From contig CAMQGK010000567.1 in the NCBI GenBank assembly GCA_947000775.1, positions 14,672,501-14,736,500 of the forward strand: a DNA stretch of 64,000 nt. The letters are read 5' to 3'. The stretch is from Pterois miles. Taxonomy: Eukaryota; Chordata; Actinopteri; Perciformes; Scorpaenidae. The position numbers were made by a program, and so were the translations under genes. Of this stretch, positions 12,207 to 25,155 are shown one piece after another (the first letter of the stretch is position 1; every line of letters starts with the position of its first letter). A model generated the notes under the pieces. That model did not search any database. It was given only the letters and a program-made list of their open reading frames with translations, and was not told the DNA's origin.

Positions 12207-15200
12207 CTGTCAACATTTGGTGGCCTGCGAACGAGAACAGGGTGGCTAAACCCCTTCCCAGACCAAAAGGTACTTTAACACTAACATTTGTTTAACAACC
12301 ATAGCCAGGTTCTACACCTGCCAATTAGGATTTCTCCACCTGTTGAAATGGTGCACATGTAGCTCTTGTAAGAGAGATATTTGAAGAGTTTGAGTGGTGC
12401 TTTCTTTCTTTCTTTCTACTATTTCCCAAACCAGACATACTAGAGACAAACAGGGTGTTCATTTGTTCTAATCTAAGGTGACCATATTTTCAAACACTCA
12501 CACCGGAACCGTATGTTCCCATGCATGCACATGTATGCGCTCATGCACGCACCATACTGTAGGCATTTTCATCAGGATGAGTAACAATTATTTCACCACA
12601 GACAGCACCTCAGTAGATAAAAAAATATTTTTTTTCCTCCCAAAATGCACCAAAACACAAAACTATGCCACTAGTAAATACAAGGACTGCATTGATGATG
12701 TATAGGTCTATTGCTATGTGTATATATATGTCACCATATATATCATTAAATCATGTCATATTTAGCCATCAAGAGCATATTTGAGACTCCAAAATTGCCC
12801 TTTAAAAAAAAAAAGCTCAACTAACTAGTTATCTAGTTAAAAAAAAAAAAAAGAAAAGCCACTAGCTTGTCATTTCAGCTGACAAAATCCACGGACAACA
12901 GCTACTCACCTGAGCTCTAAAACTCTCTTTCCCAATGTAAGTCTATAGGAAAAAAGTCTTTTTGAGCCCAATAGCATCACTTAAAGGTCATAAAAGTTGT
13001 AATTCCACCATTTCGCCACTACAAAACTGGCTTCAAAGCCCGGCTCTCTTCCTGGGGGCTTGGTTGTGATGCACTGCACTGCTCACATTAAATATAATTT
13101 TTGTGCCAAAACTCATATTTTTATTTGCTCTCTCTCCGTCTGGTCCATCTGCCATTTTTCTTCAGCACAATGCATGATGGTATAGACCATTTCAAGGGAG
13201 TTACATTGCTAGGCAACAGCTTAGGTCCATTTTTACTTCCTGTCAGCGTATGTCATTCACATAGGAAATAACTGAGGTGACAACGGGGCTAAGCAAACAG
13301 TCTGTGTTTATTTGTAGTAGGCTATTATTATCAACAAGCTGTCACCATATGGATGACACTGACACGCTGTTGGAGGTGCACCAGTGGTGTGACTTTTACA
13401 AGTTTTGTCAGTAATACCGGGGCCAGACTACACAATATTTCCATCTTTGACGATGGTCAACATGTCAGATCCAACGATCACAGTGCCATAAAGTCTTGCA
13501 GTGTCTTGGTCAGATGACTGGTAAGACTACATGTATGACCACGATCAATCATGGCACGTTGTATTTCATGACCATGCCCGAGTTCAGACATTGGGGAGCT
13601 GCTGGTAATCATGATGACAGAAGCGTTGTATGTGATGCTGGCGGTCTTGTGCTGCAAAAAGAAAAAAAGAAAAGAAAGATATGGATGCACTCTTGGGTGG
13701 CACGGCGAGACTGTATGGGCTGTCCATCCTTCAAACAGAACTTGAGGTAACAAATGTTTGAACATTACATAAGTACATGTGCCTAGCCAGCTATGATGTG
13801 TTGAAAAATCTCAGAGAAAAAAAACATTGGTAAAAGCTGTATTTGTTATTAGGTGGTTTTGCAGTCACTCCGACTGAACTCAACAACATTACATTTACCG
13901 CCAATGGCCTCTGAAATGACAGCATGTTTACCTACATGTCGTTGGAGATGTCACACGGTGTGTCAAGACAAATTCTGACAGTCTAGATTTTTCCTCGGGG
14001 TGTCGTGGGGCATTGCAGATGCTGCATAAGAGGTAGTTTATTATGTCAAACTACACAGGTAAAGACGCTCTACGCCCGACTGATTCTTTATCAGCCACAA
14101 TGCCGGTAATGCTGGCCAGCCTCAACAAAATAGCCTCAAATCGGTCTAGCTTCCTGTAGTTTGATCCTGGCATAAGGGAGAACATTATCTGTATTCTTGC
14201 TCCCACTTGAGGGATGAGGGCAGTCTGAAGGCTACACTTTTTGTCAACAATGTCAATTTACTGATGATGCTGCAAACCCCATCACCTGTCAGATCACTGT
14301 CTTGTTTCTGAGTTTGTTTTGACAGAAGATGTGATGAACTGTTGATTGGACACAGTATTTCAAAGTCTTCCCTATATGTCCAAAATGTTGTTTAACAGCA
14401 TGCAAATTGAATTGTGTGAGATTTATGCTCAGGCAGCAGAGGTTTAATTTTGTCTGATAACATCACCGTGGCCACAAGGGGCAATTACAGGAAAATGCAA
14501 AGTTGCTATAAACATATAATTGAACTCAACTTTTAATTTTTACAACAGATTGTGTTATTTTCTCTTTAAGGACATACACAGCCTTGTTCTAAGTGATGAT
14601 GATAATTATTATTATCGAAATATGTTAATTCTCAGACCCAGGGACCTTTCCATCGGACCGTTTCAAGGTGAAAATAGAGGTAGTGTTTTTATGCTTTTAA
14701 TTCAATTATTTAACAATTCGCGGTGTGACAAGTATGTCTCCCAGAAATAGTTAAGTAATTGTTTATTAAAAAAAGGAGAAACCCTGTGGCAAATGGAAAT
14801 TAAACATCACAACTAAGGTGTTTCCACCAGACACAGTGATTGATTACTACTGCTTACACAAGCTGCCTTCAGGGTGATCAAGAAACACTAGACTGTTGTG
14901 AAAATTTGTTTTATGGTTGATTTATTATTCAGAACCACAGTCATTTTATTTAGTGATAGATAAAAGAACAAATTCAAAATCTGTTAAAAAAAAAAACAAA
15001 CAAACAAACAAAATATGGCATTAGGCAAAGGACCTGAGCCAGATTTGACACCAGGATATCACACTGTTTTTATTGTTCATCATTAAGTGTTGCTGTTATG
15101 GGGATTATTTCCCACATCACAATTTAGCATTTTAGGTGTTTAACTGTGAGAAAGGTGTTGTTTCACCTCAGACAGCACAAGAGACACAAAAAGCTACAAT

Positions 15201-15952
15201 TATATTTAATGATCTGTAATAGCTCGTCTGATAAAGTGAGCGATCCACCGGAGCTTTACGTCAATAGAGATTTTCTTGCTTTTGATGGTGTAAATTGAAC
15301 ATACTCCAAATATAGTGCAACTGCATTATTTAAAATGAGTACTTCTAATTTAGAGGCAAATTCACCCTCAGAGGTAAGTCATGTGGAACTCATTCTGGCA
15401 AGAAATGTCTCAGTTAATTCTTTGCAAACATTGTCTCTCAAACAAGATCAAAGAAGAGCTCCTTCAGTTTCATTCATGCCTGTGACTCATTGCTTGTTAG
15501 AGCACACCTGCACCACTGATGTTTACGTGATTTAAATGAAATATTGAGAAAATGATGGAGAAACTGATATTTGTGGACTGAGACACAGCTGCTTGCTACA
15601 AGAATTGATGAAGTTTATTATTAATATCATAAAATGAAATGCATTCTCCTTGAAAAATGACGCAAAGAAGCAGATTTTGGAAATATTATTCTAATTGTGT
15701 CAACTAATCATGCATTGATGCAGCCATCTCATACAAAGCTTTTACTTTTATTATCTAGTAGTTGCCAGGCTGTATCCATGTTCAAGTTAAGATAGGAGGG
15801 GGGAAATTTTAATCCATTGTGGAGCCACTTCACTATCTCTTATAAAGAGCAATAAATACATGAAACTGATGAGGAAGGGTATCAGTTTTTATTTGCCCCA
15901 AGACCATCTATGAATACATCTTAAAGCTGTGTGAACTATTTTGGAGATCCAC
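12207..15952. other. Non-coding stretch, repeat-like patches
   Basis: The block 12,870-13,070 (AAACTCTCTTTCCCAATG..., GTCTATAGGAAAAAAGTC) and the block 13,420-13,660 look like fish repeats I cannot classify. A perfect donor-like CAG/GTGAGT on the minus strand near 12,900 lies inside the first block and is therefore discounted. An AGAG/GTAAGTC donor-like site at 15,374 lacks a convincing exon. Poly-A tracts occur near 12,840 and 14,985. Confidence 0.35.
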
Positions 15953-16246
15953 TCATTATCTGTAACCACTTATCCCCTTCAGGGAGGCTGGAGTCCATCC
16001 CAGCAGACATTGGGGCAAAGGTGGGGTACACCAGGGACAGGTCGCCAGACTATCACAGGGCTGACACATATACTGTAGTAAGAGACAGACAATTGTGCTC
16101 ATACCTACTTCCAGTTTAGAACCAACAATTAACATAACCTGCATATCTTTGGACTGTGGGAGGAAGTCAAAAAACCTGGTGAAAATCCACCCTAACACGG
16201 GGAGAACATGCAAAATCCATACGCTCCACTGCATCACCGTGTCGCT
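15953..16246 (-). mobile_element. tRNA-derived SINE, internally deleted
   Basis: An older copy of the SINE at 28,605-28,956. Read on the minus strand it begins GCGACACGGTGATGCAGTGG (A-box region), lacks the B-box segment, resumes at TTTGCATGTTCTCCCC, includes CCTCCCACAGTCCAAAGAT and ends near the AGTGGAT tail. Imperfect duplications of CTATTTTGGAGATCCAC flank it at 15,936-15,952 and 16,247-16,262, consistent with LINE-mediated insertion. Confidence 0.7.
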
Positions 16247-16262
16247 CTATTTGGAGATGCAC

Positions 16263-17302
16263 ATTTTTATAAATTGGTTGCCCTTTACGAACAGTCAGGA
16301 TCCCCAAAGGGGTTACGAAATAATTTCTGGATGTTGCCAAATGGCTGTGGAGAAAAAGATGAAATAACATAGATAAAACAACATGTTTTAAACTGGGGAA
16401 TGTTTTTACATTACATCACCAGTGTTTGCCTCAGAATAGATTTCACTGAGTGCATTTGTGAGAGTCAAAGAGTGTGTGCACATGAGTTTCTGACAGGGGA
16501 TTTCCAGCAGTTCAGGGGGAAAGAAAAAGTCATGGAAAGCATCAAAAATCCACAGTGCCTGGAGCATATTGGACAATGCCTACATGCTAGCTGTTCAAAC
16601 TAAACACAACTAAACTGGGAGGTTGCAAAAGTCAATCTGATTATTCTGAGGGGGCCATAACCTGAAAAGGCTGAGAGCCACTTTTTTAGAGTAAGAGTAA
16701 GAGCGGTTAACACTGAATCCAAGAGACTTGAGGGAAGATAGATGTCATTTTTGATGTGTTTGTTATGTCAAAAAAAAAAATATCAGTTAGAAAACATATG
16801 ATGTTAAGATGTTAAGATCTTAAATGGGCTCTTGTATATAGTAGGACTTAAATGCATAATAAATTTACTGACTCTTATTTGCACCAGTTAAGAACAGGGT
16901 GGAAATATGTCTCCAAAGCTGCCTCTAATTAAAGACTTGTTTCACGATCACTGCGGTGTTGATTTAGAAATGCACCATCTTGTAAGAAGTTCAGTGTTTG
17001 CTTTTCTTGTGATGTCATATTTGCTCGCTGTTTTATGGACTACATGTGTGTTTCTCTATTTCTTGTGGCCATTAGGCTCAGCTTTATTGATCTTTCCAAC
17101 ATAAAATTGAACTGGCCATCTTGTGTGTCAGTTCGCATAAGCTGCTGCACCACTAATGAGCTCCTGCACCAACTGATGGGGAAATTTTGTCTTGTTTTTT
17201 TCATATGTAACCTTGACAACAATCTTAAACTCAGCCTATAGCTGCATTAACATTGCTTCTGAACCTATATATAATTCTACACACTGGCAGCAAGTTGGAC
17301 TG

Positions 17303-17345
<43 letters not shown>

Positions 17346-17800
17346 GAAACAGTTTGTCTGATTGAAGCTACCTGGCCACAGTATTTGTTGAGAGCTCCGT
17401 CTGTCATTCATGTTTTGTGTGGCCAGAGGCAGCACAGAGTCCCCAAACTGCAGCAGCACAATAAATTTCACTGAAGGAATTAAGTTGCTGTCTTGAACTT
17501 CTTTACTTTCTATAACTTAACCCTGTCTGAGTTGGCACTGATAGATAACCAGAAATACTCAGTGACTGTAGTTGCAAGTTGAATATTTCAAGGTAGACTT
17601 TTGTTTTTTTTTTTTTTTTTTTTTTTTTTGCAGTTTTGCAGGGATAGTTAGATACTGATATGTATTCATTTTAATTCATGTACAGTAAAGTGTATGTGCT
17701 GCATAAGGACAGATGGTCTGTTGTTTAAAATGTCAAATATGTCTGTGTGTACAGTAACATGCAGATATTATCATTAATTATAAACAGGTACGTTCTTTGA
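16263..17800. other. Non-coding stretch
   Basis: Holds the (CA)n run at 17,308-17,344 and a poly-T tract at about 17,604-17,629. No supported gene. Confidence 0.45.
17308..17344. repeat. (CA)n microsatellite
   Basis: About 18 uninterrupted CA units. Confidence 0.97.
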
Positions 17801-18069
17801 CTATGTTTACATGCCCACTAATATTCAACTATTATTCAAATTTGATACAGATCATATAAATATTAGGCTTTATTCTGGATGTAACATTTTCCAGTTAAGA
17901 CATGTGGGATATGCCAATATTATTCTGGTTTTAGGAGCATTCTTTGGACATATATACTGTACAGCACATTCAGCATATGCACCTCCATTAGGGTCCTTAC
18001 AGCAGTTTAGCCGATGTATCTTCATATAATGGTTTGGATGATTTCTTACAAAAAGTTAATACTCATTTT

Positions 18070-18350
18070 TTCACATGACACAAGTGTCAATATCCACTCC
18101 AATCTTTTCAGAATAAAAGTTAGTTTTAGGAAAATATTAACTTGGTTAGGTTTAGACAACAAAGGAAAAGATAATGTTTTTTGTTAAATTGACTCCAGAA
18201 GTGGCATTATGTAACTATGGAAGTTCGAATAAACTTATTGTTGCATTAGGGGTACAAACCTCCTGGGTAAAAGTCCATTGTTTTTCAACCCACTCATCCA
18301 CCCCACCCTCCTCCATACACCGTTTGTCACTCTTTATACTTCCTGCTTCA
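18070..18350 (+). repeat. Dispersed repeat D1 inside a DNA transposon
   Basis: Runs from CATGACACAAGTGTCAAT through TTGGTTAGGTTTAGACAACA and GGAAAAGATAATG to CTCCTGGGTAAAAGTCCATTG and an ACCCTCC end. The order matches the copy at 62,640-62,960, and it lies between the two ends of the Harbinger-like element, so it inserted later. Confidence 0.6.
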
Positions 18351-18513
18351 CACATACATGGATTACTAGTATGGTGGGAACTATGAGAAATACAGTGCCT
18401 TACATTTTGAAGGTTTAGCTATTGGTTTAGTACATACGGCCCCACAGCCTCTTGCCCATTTACAGCAAACTGTGCTAGCTGACAGTTTGCAGCGATGCAT
18501 GCCCAAAAGAAAA

Positions 18514-18645
18514 GACCAAATATTCTGGTGGGAAGGAGAAACACACCTACTATTAAACATTATGAAAGATTTGAATATCAACAGGTTTTTGATATATGCA
18601 AATATTGCAACACCAAGCTTTTCAAGAAGGTTATTGTGGGAATGA
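18514..18645 (+). pseudogene. Myb/SANT-like domain fragment
   Basis: A frame of 43 codons ending in TGA contains IFWWEGETHLLLNIMKDLNI, then IYANIA. This matches the spacing of aromatic and leucine residues in the first helices of Myb/SANT-like domains of Harbinger elements (W...E...LL.I, then the IY..IA helix). It has no start codon and stops before the third helix, so it is a broken relic inside the element at 17,801-18,740. Recognition is by motif pattern only. Confidence 0.45.
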
Positions 18646-19896
18646 AAGAGGGACGCCATGTAAACAGTTTAGTAGGAATATTGTCTTTTTCAGAAAAAAG
18701 GCAAAAAACTGAGTATTTTGTGCATGTAAACAGTCACTGACTATTGCAAAACATTCCACTGTTGGGACAGCAGACAAAGCTGTGTGTTTGCAATGACTGA
18801 TGTGTTTTGTATCGTTGGTGTCTTTTAAAGCTTCCAAACACCCACACAGTTGTTTTCAGTTATTGACTGATTGGACCACTGCTCAGGTTGAAGATGGCCG
18901 AAGCTTTAATGGGGATTTATCAGGTCACAAATCTTCATCTATCAATAAGAATGATAAAGGTGTAATTGGGTCCGCCCCTAAGAGGTTTAACAAAGTGAAC
19001 AGGAGGAGACTCAGGAAGATGTCAGTTAGTTTGTTGCCTTTTCTCACGTAGTCCTGTGAAGAGGTCTAATCAATGAGATTAACTGAAATCACCTGCAGGC
19101 TGGACACTTGTGTGTGTGTGATTCAAAGTAACAATTCTGGACACTAAAACATTGGTGTCTGGCCATCTGAGGTTTGGAAATGCCAAAAATTGAAATTTTC
19201 AACATATGGCATTTGTGCTGGTACATTTCAATGTGATTTTTTTCTAATTATTTTTTTTATTGACACTCAGCAACACACACACTTTCATGAAATGAGTTAA
19301 AGACCCTCTATGCATACATCACCCACCTACTATATGTCTGTCTTAAGGATCATATTTTAAGATTTGTTATATATAGAAAAACAACAACAGTGAAAACCAT
19401 GAACAAATGATATTTTCCATCACCATACAATCATAGATTTGCAAAAATAAAATCTGGCCTGTGGGGTGAGATATAATGTCCATACATGCATTTAAAGTTG
19501 GGCTCTGCTGTGACCGCCACTTCCTCATAAGAGCCTTTTAACCAGCTACCATCAATATATTTAAGAATTTTCAGCCATTCTTTGCAGCATGAGCACAAAA
19601 CATAAAGTCTTACTCTCCAGGGGTACATAACATCTGAAGACATCATCTCCCTCCAAAAATCTTGAATGATGGGACAGTCCCAGAAAACATGGTCATGATG
19701 TGCATTTAGATTTCAGCAATTTCTCCAGCAAGCTGGTGATTTACTATCATAGTCGGATTTCTGAGAGGGTATAATAAAAGTTTCAATCTAAATTTCCTCC
19801 AATTTTGTGAGGTAGTACATTTCGATTGATACATCCATATTGTTCTCCATTCTTCCTCAGATATGATCATCTCTGCTTCCTTCTCCCATTTTATCT

Positions 19897-19898
<2 letters not shown>

Positions 19899-19983
<85 letters not shown>
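19899..19983. repeat. Compound (AT)n(AC)n microsatellite
   Basis: About 28 AT units (19,899-19,955) run directly into about 14 AC units (19,956-19,983), 85 nt of purine/pyrimidine alternation. Confidence 0.97.
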
Positions 19984-19986
<3 letters not shown>

Positions 19987-20156
19987 TGTATTTTAAGATT
20001 TGTTATATGTTATAGATATATGAAATTATTCTAACAGTATTTGAGTTCTGCTTTTTTGAATATTTCAATCAAACCCATCCTTGGCTGTGTTATGTTTTTC
20101 ACCTTTTCATTAATATAATGCCAGATCTGAATGTATTGATAGAAGTCTTGTTTTTC

Positions 20157-20190
<34 letters not shown>
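20157..20190. repeat. (AAT)n microsatellite
   Basis: About 11 AAT units. Confidence 0.95.
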
Positions 20191-21665
20191 TTCTCTAAGC
20201 ATTTCAAAACTGAAGAGTGTCCTTTCTTTCATTATGTTGCATAAAACAGTTATGAGGAGTTAGGAGAAGGCATGTGATATTTAAGTGTATATATCTGTGA
20301 ACTGATGACATTTTGTTCTACTAAGTGTCTTGAAACAAAGAGAAATACAGTCATTCAGTGAGAATAACATTAGCAGCCTGTTGTGCACCAGTAGCTTCAC
20401 TTGTCTCATTTGGAGCTGTGTTTTAAGTCTGCAGACAGTTTTACCTCTCTGATCTTTGCTCATTTTAAATCCACTCACTAAGTAGTTCCACTGCAGGTCC
20501 TGTGACCCGGATGACTGAGAATTCCCACAGACATTTTTCTTTTCTTTGCGTCCTTTCTTTTTAAGGGTGTATAATTAAGATGAATCAGGCTCAGCAATGC
20601 AACAAAACTTTATTCAGATATATATTTCCCTACAAGTCTACAGGGAAATTACTGCTCCTGTGACACATAATTTTAGCCTGCTGCTTGGATTTGTGAAAGC
20701 ATGTTAATGTGGGCATTAACATTTGAACCCTAATGATTCTGTGCAGAGTGAACTCATCAGGATATTAGACACCAGGGAGACCCCTTCACCCCTCACGTTA
20801 CTGCTGTTATCTGTTGAATGCTGGAGGAAACAAGGTGAACCTGATATTACATGTACAGTGACTCTGGTGAAACTACAACATCAGCCTGGCACCATCGTCC
20901 TGCTTTATGGCTGTAACATTATTTTTATACAAACCAAACATGTTCATATTTCCCAGGAGATTTCCATTTATTTGTCATTATGTTTACTTGGCACAACATT
21001 GGTTGGTGAATCCTGCACCGCTTGGATTCCTTGAGCTGCCAACTGTAAATTAAAATTTGTCCTTGGACGGGATAGTTGGGATGTTTTCTATTTTATGTCA
21101 GGCTCGTATGAAAGTTCATCTCCTTGGCAGCAGCACAAGCGCTGCGAGCTCCCACCATGCCTTATGAATGCAGAGACGCTCACAGCTGCAGCGACAGCAG
21201 TATGGCTGAGTAATGCAAAACAGATTTTGCAAAACGGATTTTGAAATTATGAAGTCTTCCTTTAAGTGACCTCTCCAATGGTTAAACAATTGTATCACTA
21301 CTGTAATAGCAGCTGGATTGACCAGAAAATATAGCTCTCACATCCTCAAAGGTTGATTGTAATGATTGATGACTGTACATCAATTTTAATAGTTTGGAGC
21401 TGTAGCATCACTTTAATTGATTTTCCTCATGAGAATGTTTCTTTTTTTCTGTTGATTTTTTGTTGTTGTTTTTTTCTTTCCTGGTAAACCAGTTGTGACA
21501 CTTCAGCTTCAAGTCAAGATAATGTGAACAAAGTGGCAGGGTTTATCTGACTGGAAATTCATCATCAATCTTAATCATACTGTAGTTCTTGAAGAATCCT
21601 GCCAGTATGGTAAATTTCTCTGGTGCCATTTTAGTTTGATTTTCCCTCAAACTACTTTACTGTCT

Positions 21666-22460
21666 TTCAGAGGATTGAGCAGGCTCAAAACCCAAGAAGA
21701 ACTTAAGGAATTCATAGGTACCAACCCTGTCATGTTATCTGGTCAGGAAGGAGGTTAAATAATGCTCCAAAGTTATGCAAGGAAAAACTGACATGGCCAT
21801 TTTCAAAGGTGTCCCTTGACCGTCTGACCTCAAGATGTGTGAAGGGAAATGGGTTCTGTGGGCACCCACAAGTCTCCCTTTTATAGATATGCCCACTGTT
21901 TGATAATCACATACACTTTTTTGAATGCAGTATAAATGTGTAATTTTTACCTATTACAAAATGGTGTATATGAAATAGAAATTACATAAATTAGGTAGCA
22001 CTGAGACTCTCATGGATCCAATGAGCCAAACTGGGTTCATGTGTGATGATGCTAGTCCCAGTAGTTTCATTGTAGTGACCGTTTTTGCATGACGTTTTCA
22101 AGGGTGTTCGTCAAGGTCTTGGTGACTTAACATGGTATTTTAGAGGGATTATTGGTAATTTTTATCAGTTCTTGAGTGGTAAAAAAAAAGTAGTTAAATG
22201 TTTCACCAGATCTGTGTAACAAATGGTATCAACCCAAAAATTGATGTTGAACTTGAAACATAATAGAGCATGAGGAAGGTCATCATATACTTCAATCATA
22301 ATTCTCTAAACCTTTATACACTTTTTCCAATTTTCATAATCAGTTTGTAAATTACTTCATGATTATTTCTGATTTATGACTGGAACAACTTAACACACAG
22401 AGCCACAAAGCTACACTTTCAGATGATGTACACCATTGCATGTGACATCTGTTGACCTGC
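21666..22460 (+). repeat. Dispersed repeat D2 (hAT-like), copy 1
   Basis: Shares ordered blocks with 58,370-59,295: GGAAAAACTGACATGGCCAT, GTCCCTTGACC, TATGCCCACT, GATAATCACAT, AAGGTCTTGGTG, TTTTTATCAGTTCTTGAG, AACCCAAAAATTG and GATGATGTACACCA. The copy at 63,230-63,865 carries the terminal end, which looks hAT-like. It is non-autonomous as far as visible; no transposase frame. Confidence 0.55.
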
Positions 22461-23904
22461 TATCTCCCCCTGTACCCCCTTAAAAAAGACAAATGGTTCT
22501 ATTGTGGGTCTCAGACAGTTACCTGCAAAGACAGCAGAAGTTGCAGCTGACATGTCGTCACATCAGTAACAACTTTTCTCAAGTCTTTACTATACTTCCT
22601 TTATTTTGTACAGTATTTTCAGTCTGCAGATAGTGAACGTAGCTGATTTCTACAGAGGGATGGACAGTACGATGTAGCAGCCTCCCCATACACCACAGCA
22701 GTTGTTATTTTTAAAGTTCAGCAGAGCTCCAGTGGCTGCAGGCTCCGTGTGATGCAGACGCAGCCATGCACAACTTCATTTGGCCCAACATCAGTTCATC
22801 TCAACTGTACCTGAGGCATTTCCTTTGACAGATTATCTTATTCTGTTCTTTTATTCACCATTAAAACATTTAATCCTTGAGTTGTGATTGATTAAATGCT
22901 TATTAGCCAGGACATCTTGAAAGATAGTCACCATATACTGTAATTATGAGATTGCTGATTATGCGTAGCATAACAGAAATATGGCATGGAACAAACATGG
23001 GATTCAGTGTGTTATACAAATTTCATGGTATTGTGATATTTTGAGCAAAATGTGAATGAAGACTAATGATAAGCACAAGCATGCACAGGCCAATTAAAGG
23101 TTTCTTTGAAATGCATTTAATAGTTTGACATTCTTCTCATCCAACGTGTTGCAAGAAGACAAATAAGCCTTTTTCCCAAAATGTCAAACTATTCATTTAA
23201 AACATTTTAATTGCAGTTCTGATTAAAAGACAAGTTTCATATACAAAGAAGTATACTGTTTGTTTAGTGTACCTGGGGCTTTTCCCACCAGAGCAGTAAA
23301 GAAAGAAATACCTTGCAACATGAAACCCTACAGTATACATACTGGCAGCAACTAGTTTTTTTCAGTGTTGTGAGGGGTGTTGCAAGTGTTTCCCCCAAGA
23401 CAGGGCTCCCTTACAATCCATGCAATTTTCTTGTCAGTTGTCTTGTTGCCTTTTTTCTTTATCTGTCGAAAAATCCCAAATTCTGCCACAGAGCAGATTT
23501 AAAACTTGACAGCAGCTCAGTTTTAGTTTCACCTCAGTCTACGCCGTCTCCCTCAGGTTTCTCTGCTCTGTAATGAGTTCAGCCAGGCTCACTGCAAGTG
23601 TGATGACCCACGCCAAGACTTACTAGCACAGTAAGTGAACTTTGCTCATGCATCAAACGGGTTTAAGCAGCCAGATAATTCAGATAGATATAAAATAAGA
23701 AGAGCTTCTCCATTAATCAAGAAAGTCAATGCAGGAACCCCATTAGAATACTAACAACTGAGCCATATCTACTCTACAGCGTGTTTGGGGATACAAGATA
23801 CAAGGTTTAAGGGCTGGGGTGAGGTGTTTTTCAAGTCAATGTATGTCAAGAAGTTTTGTCAAATTTAACAATATGAGATAGTATATGTTCATGGGGATGT
23901 TTTC
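22461..23904. other. Non-coding stretch with one exon-like piece
   Basis: AT-rich DNA. At 23,557-23,630 on the plus strand a 74-nt block between CCGTCTCCCTCAG and CACA/GTAAGTG is open and cysteine-containing (CNEF...AHCKCDDP). It has no partner exon and runs towards the minus-strand candidate gene, so it is not called. A fragment near 23,160-23,215 resembles repeat D3. Confidence 0.35.
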
Positions 23905-25073
23905 TCAATTTAAACTGATAACTTTTCTTTTTATCTGCAAATAGTTCTGCAGGGGAGGAGGCTTGCTGACTTCCTGGCTTCGTACTGTAGGTCTCTTGAG
24001 GCAGTAGGCAGCACAGGCCTCAGGCTTGTCTCTGGGTTCCACTGGAGGAGGTGCTCCAGGGACCAGGAGAGGGGAACCCTCTGCCCCTGTGGAAAGCCAG
24101 TAATGAGGTGATAATTAGCAATTAACTGCCAAATATCCCCAATATTTACCTCAAAATTGATTAAAAATTACGTTGTTTGGCTGTCTTGACTTGGGACTTG
24201 ACTCTGGACTTATTAATTTATTAACAGTATATTATAAACATTATATTCTGCTATTTCCCAATAAGCAGTAACAAATAGCTGGTAATGTATTTAATACATT
24301 TCCAGGAAAAGAATAAAACAGCTTTAGTTTTGTGTCTGCTGGCAAATAGATAATTAGCAAACAACTTCTTTGACATTTATTAAAAACCTCCCTGAATCAT
24401 TCCATTAGCTGCCAGGTTACATTTGTGTAAACGATAAGTCACAATGGTGAGAGCCTAAGGGCCCTATTTTAACCATTATATGCTATTTTAGCATATAATC
24501 ATTAAATAATGTTTATAATAAAGCAATTTCCAATAAATTTTGGTACATATTGGGGCAATTTGGCAGTAATTCCAAAGAAATTTCAAATAGGTCACTTTTT
24601 CTCTTATTATCACCTAATTACCATGACATTTGTCTGCCTGTAAAATGAAGTGTTAAGACTTTCAGCACAAAGTTGTGCATCATTCTGAATAAAAACACAG
24701 TAATAGACATCTCAGTATCCATAGAAATGTGAAATCAACTTAAAAAGAAATGCCATCTGGTCTTGGCAGCTTATTTGGTCCATGTGACTCTCCACATCCT
24801 GGACGAGTAAGTTGGAAAAACCACCGACCTCTCGATTAAAACAAGTCAAAGAACAGTCCTCACACACCCGCTGATAAAGTTAATCCAACCCTTTTACCCA
24901 CTGGCACTGCAGAGGTGTAAAAATAACAAAGACACTCACCACTCTCTGTGTGCTTTATGCTGTTGACTTCGTTATGCACCAGTGGTTCATGAAAATCAGG
25001 CCCTTGAAGTTCATGATAATCATTCTCACGTATTTCTGATGCTATCTTGTCACACTCGTGATCCGTGGCTAAT
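23905..25073 (-). CDS. Two 3' exons of an unidentified gene
   Basis: The last exon is 23,905-24,086 and the preceding one 24,940-25,073 (or to 25,068 with another acceptor). The 853-nt intron starts GTGAGTGTC and ends GCTTTCCACAG. The phase carries over: AGT-G joins GG-GCA. The joined frame encodes an acidic part with ENDYHELQGPDFHEPLV, then a proline-rich part (LLVPGAPPPVEPRDKP), cysteines (PEACAAYC), PPPLQNYLQ, and stops at TGA 23,905-23,907. The open frame also continues upstream of the exon without a Met. I do not recognise the family. The composition suggests a cytoplasmic tail with tyrosine and SH3-type proline motifs. An ATTAAA signal on this strand lies near 23,205. Confidence 0.45.
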
Positions 25074-25155
25074 CTTCCAAATACAACAGCAAACAGAAGA
25101 TCCAGAGATTTAGTGTCGTAAACAGCAGGTATTGCATGGTATGGCTTTTGAAAAC

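Larger units (their letters stand above)
17801..18740 (+). mobile_element. Harbinger-like DNA transposon relic
   Basis: The left end reads TGACTATGTTTACATGCCCA. The reverse complement of the right end reads TGACTGTTTACATGCACA, giving an imperfect terminal inverted repeat. Inside lies a degenerate frame resembling a Myb/SANT-like domain, the accessory DNA-binding protein of Harbinger (PIF) elements. No transposase is left. A D1 repeat (18,070-18,350) has inserted into it. The assignment to Harbinger rests on the end sequence and the Myb-like frame; a different superfamily with similar ends is possible. Confidence 0.5.
18741..21665. other. Non-coding stretch with microsatellites
   Basis: Includes the compound (AT)n/(AC)n array and the (AAT)n run listed separately. 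The remainder has no supported gene or named repeat. Confidence 0.45.

Noticed and set aside
12880..12910. Perfect donor CAG/GTGAGT on the minus strand
   Set aside because: It lies in a repeat-like block with no acceptor or frame in phase.
15956..16237. Overlapping 60-90 codon frames on both strands
   Set aside because: They are read through a SINE copy.
19706..19981. Frame rich in Tyr-Ile and Cys-Val
   Set aside because: It is the translated compound AT/AC microsatellite.
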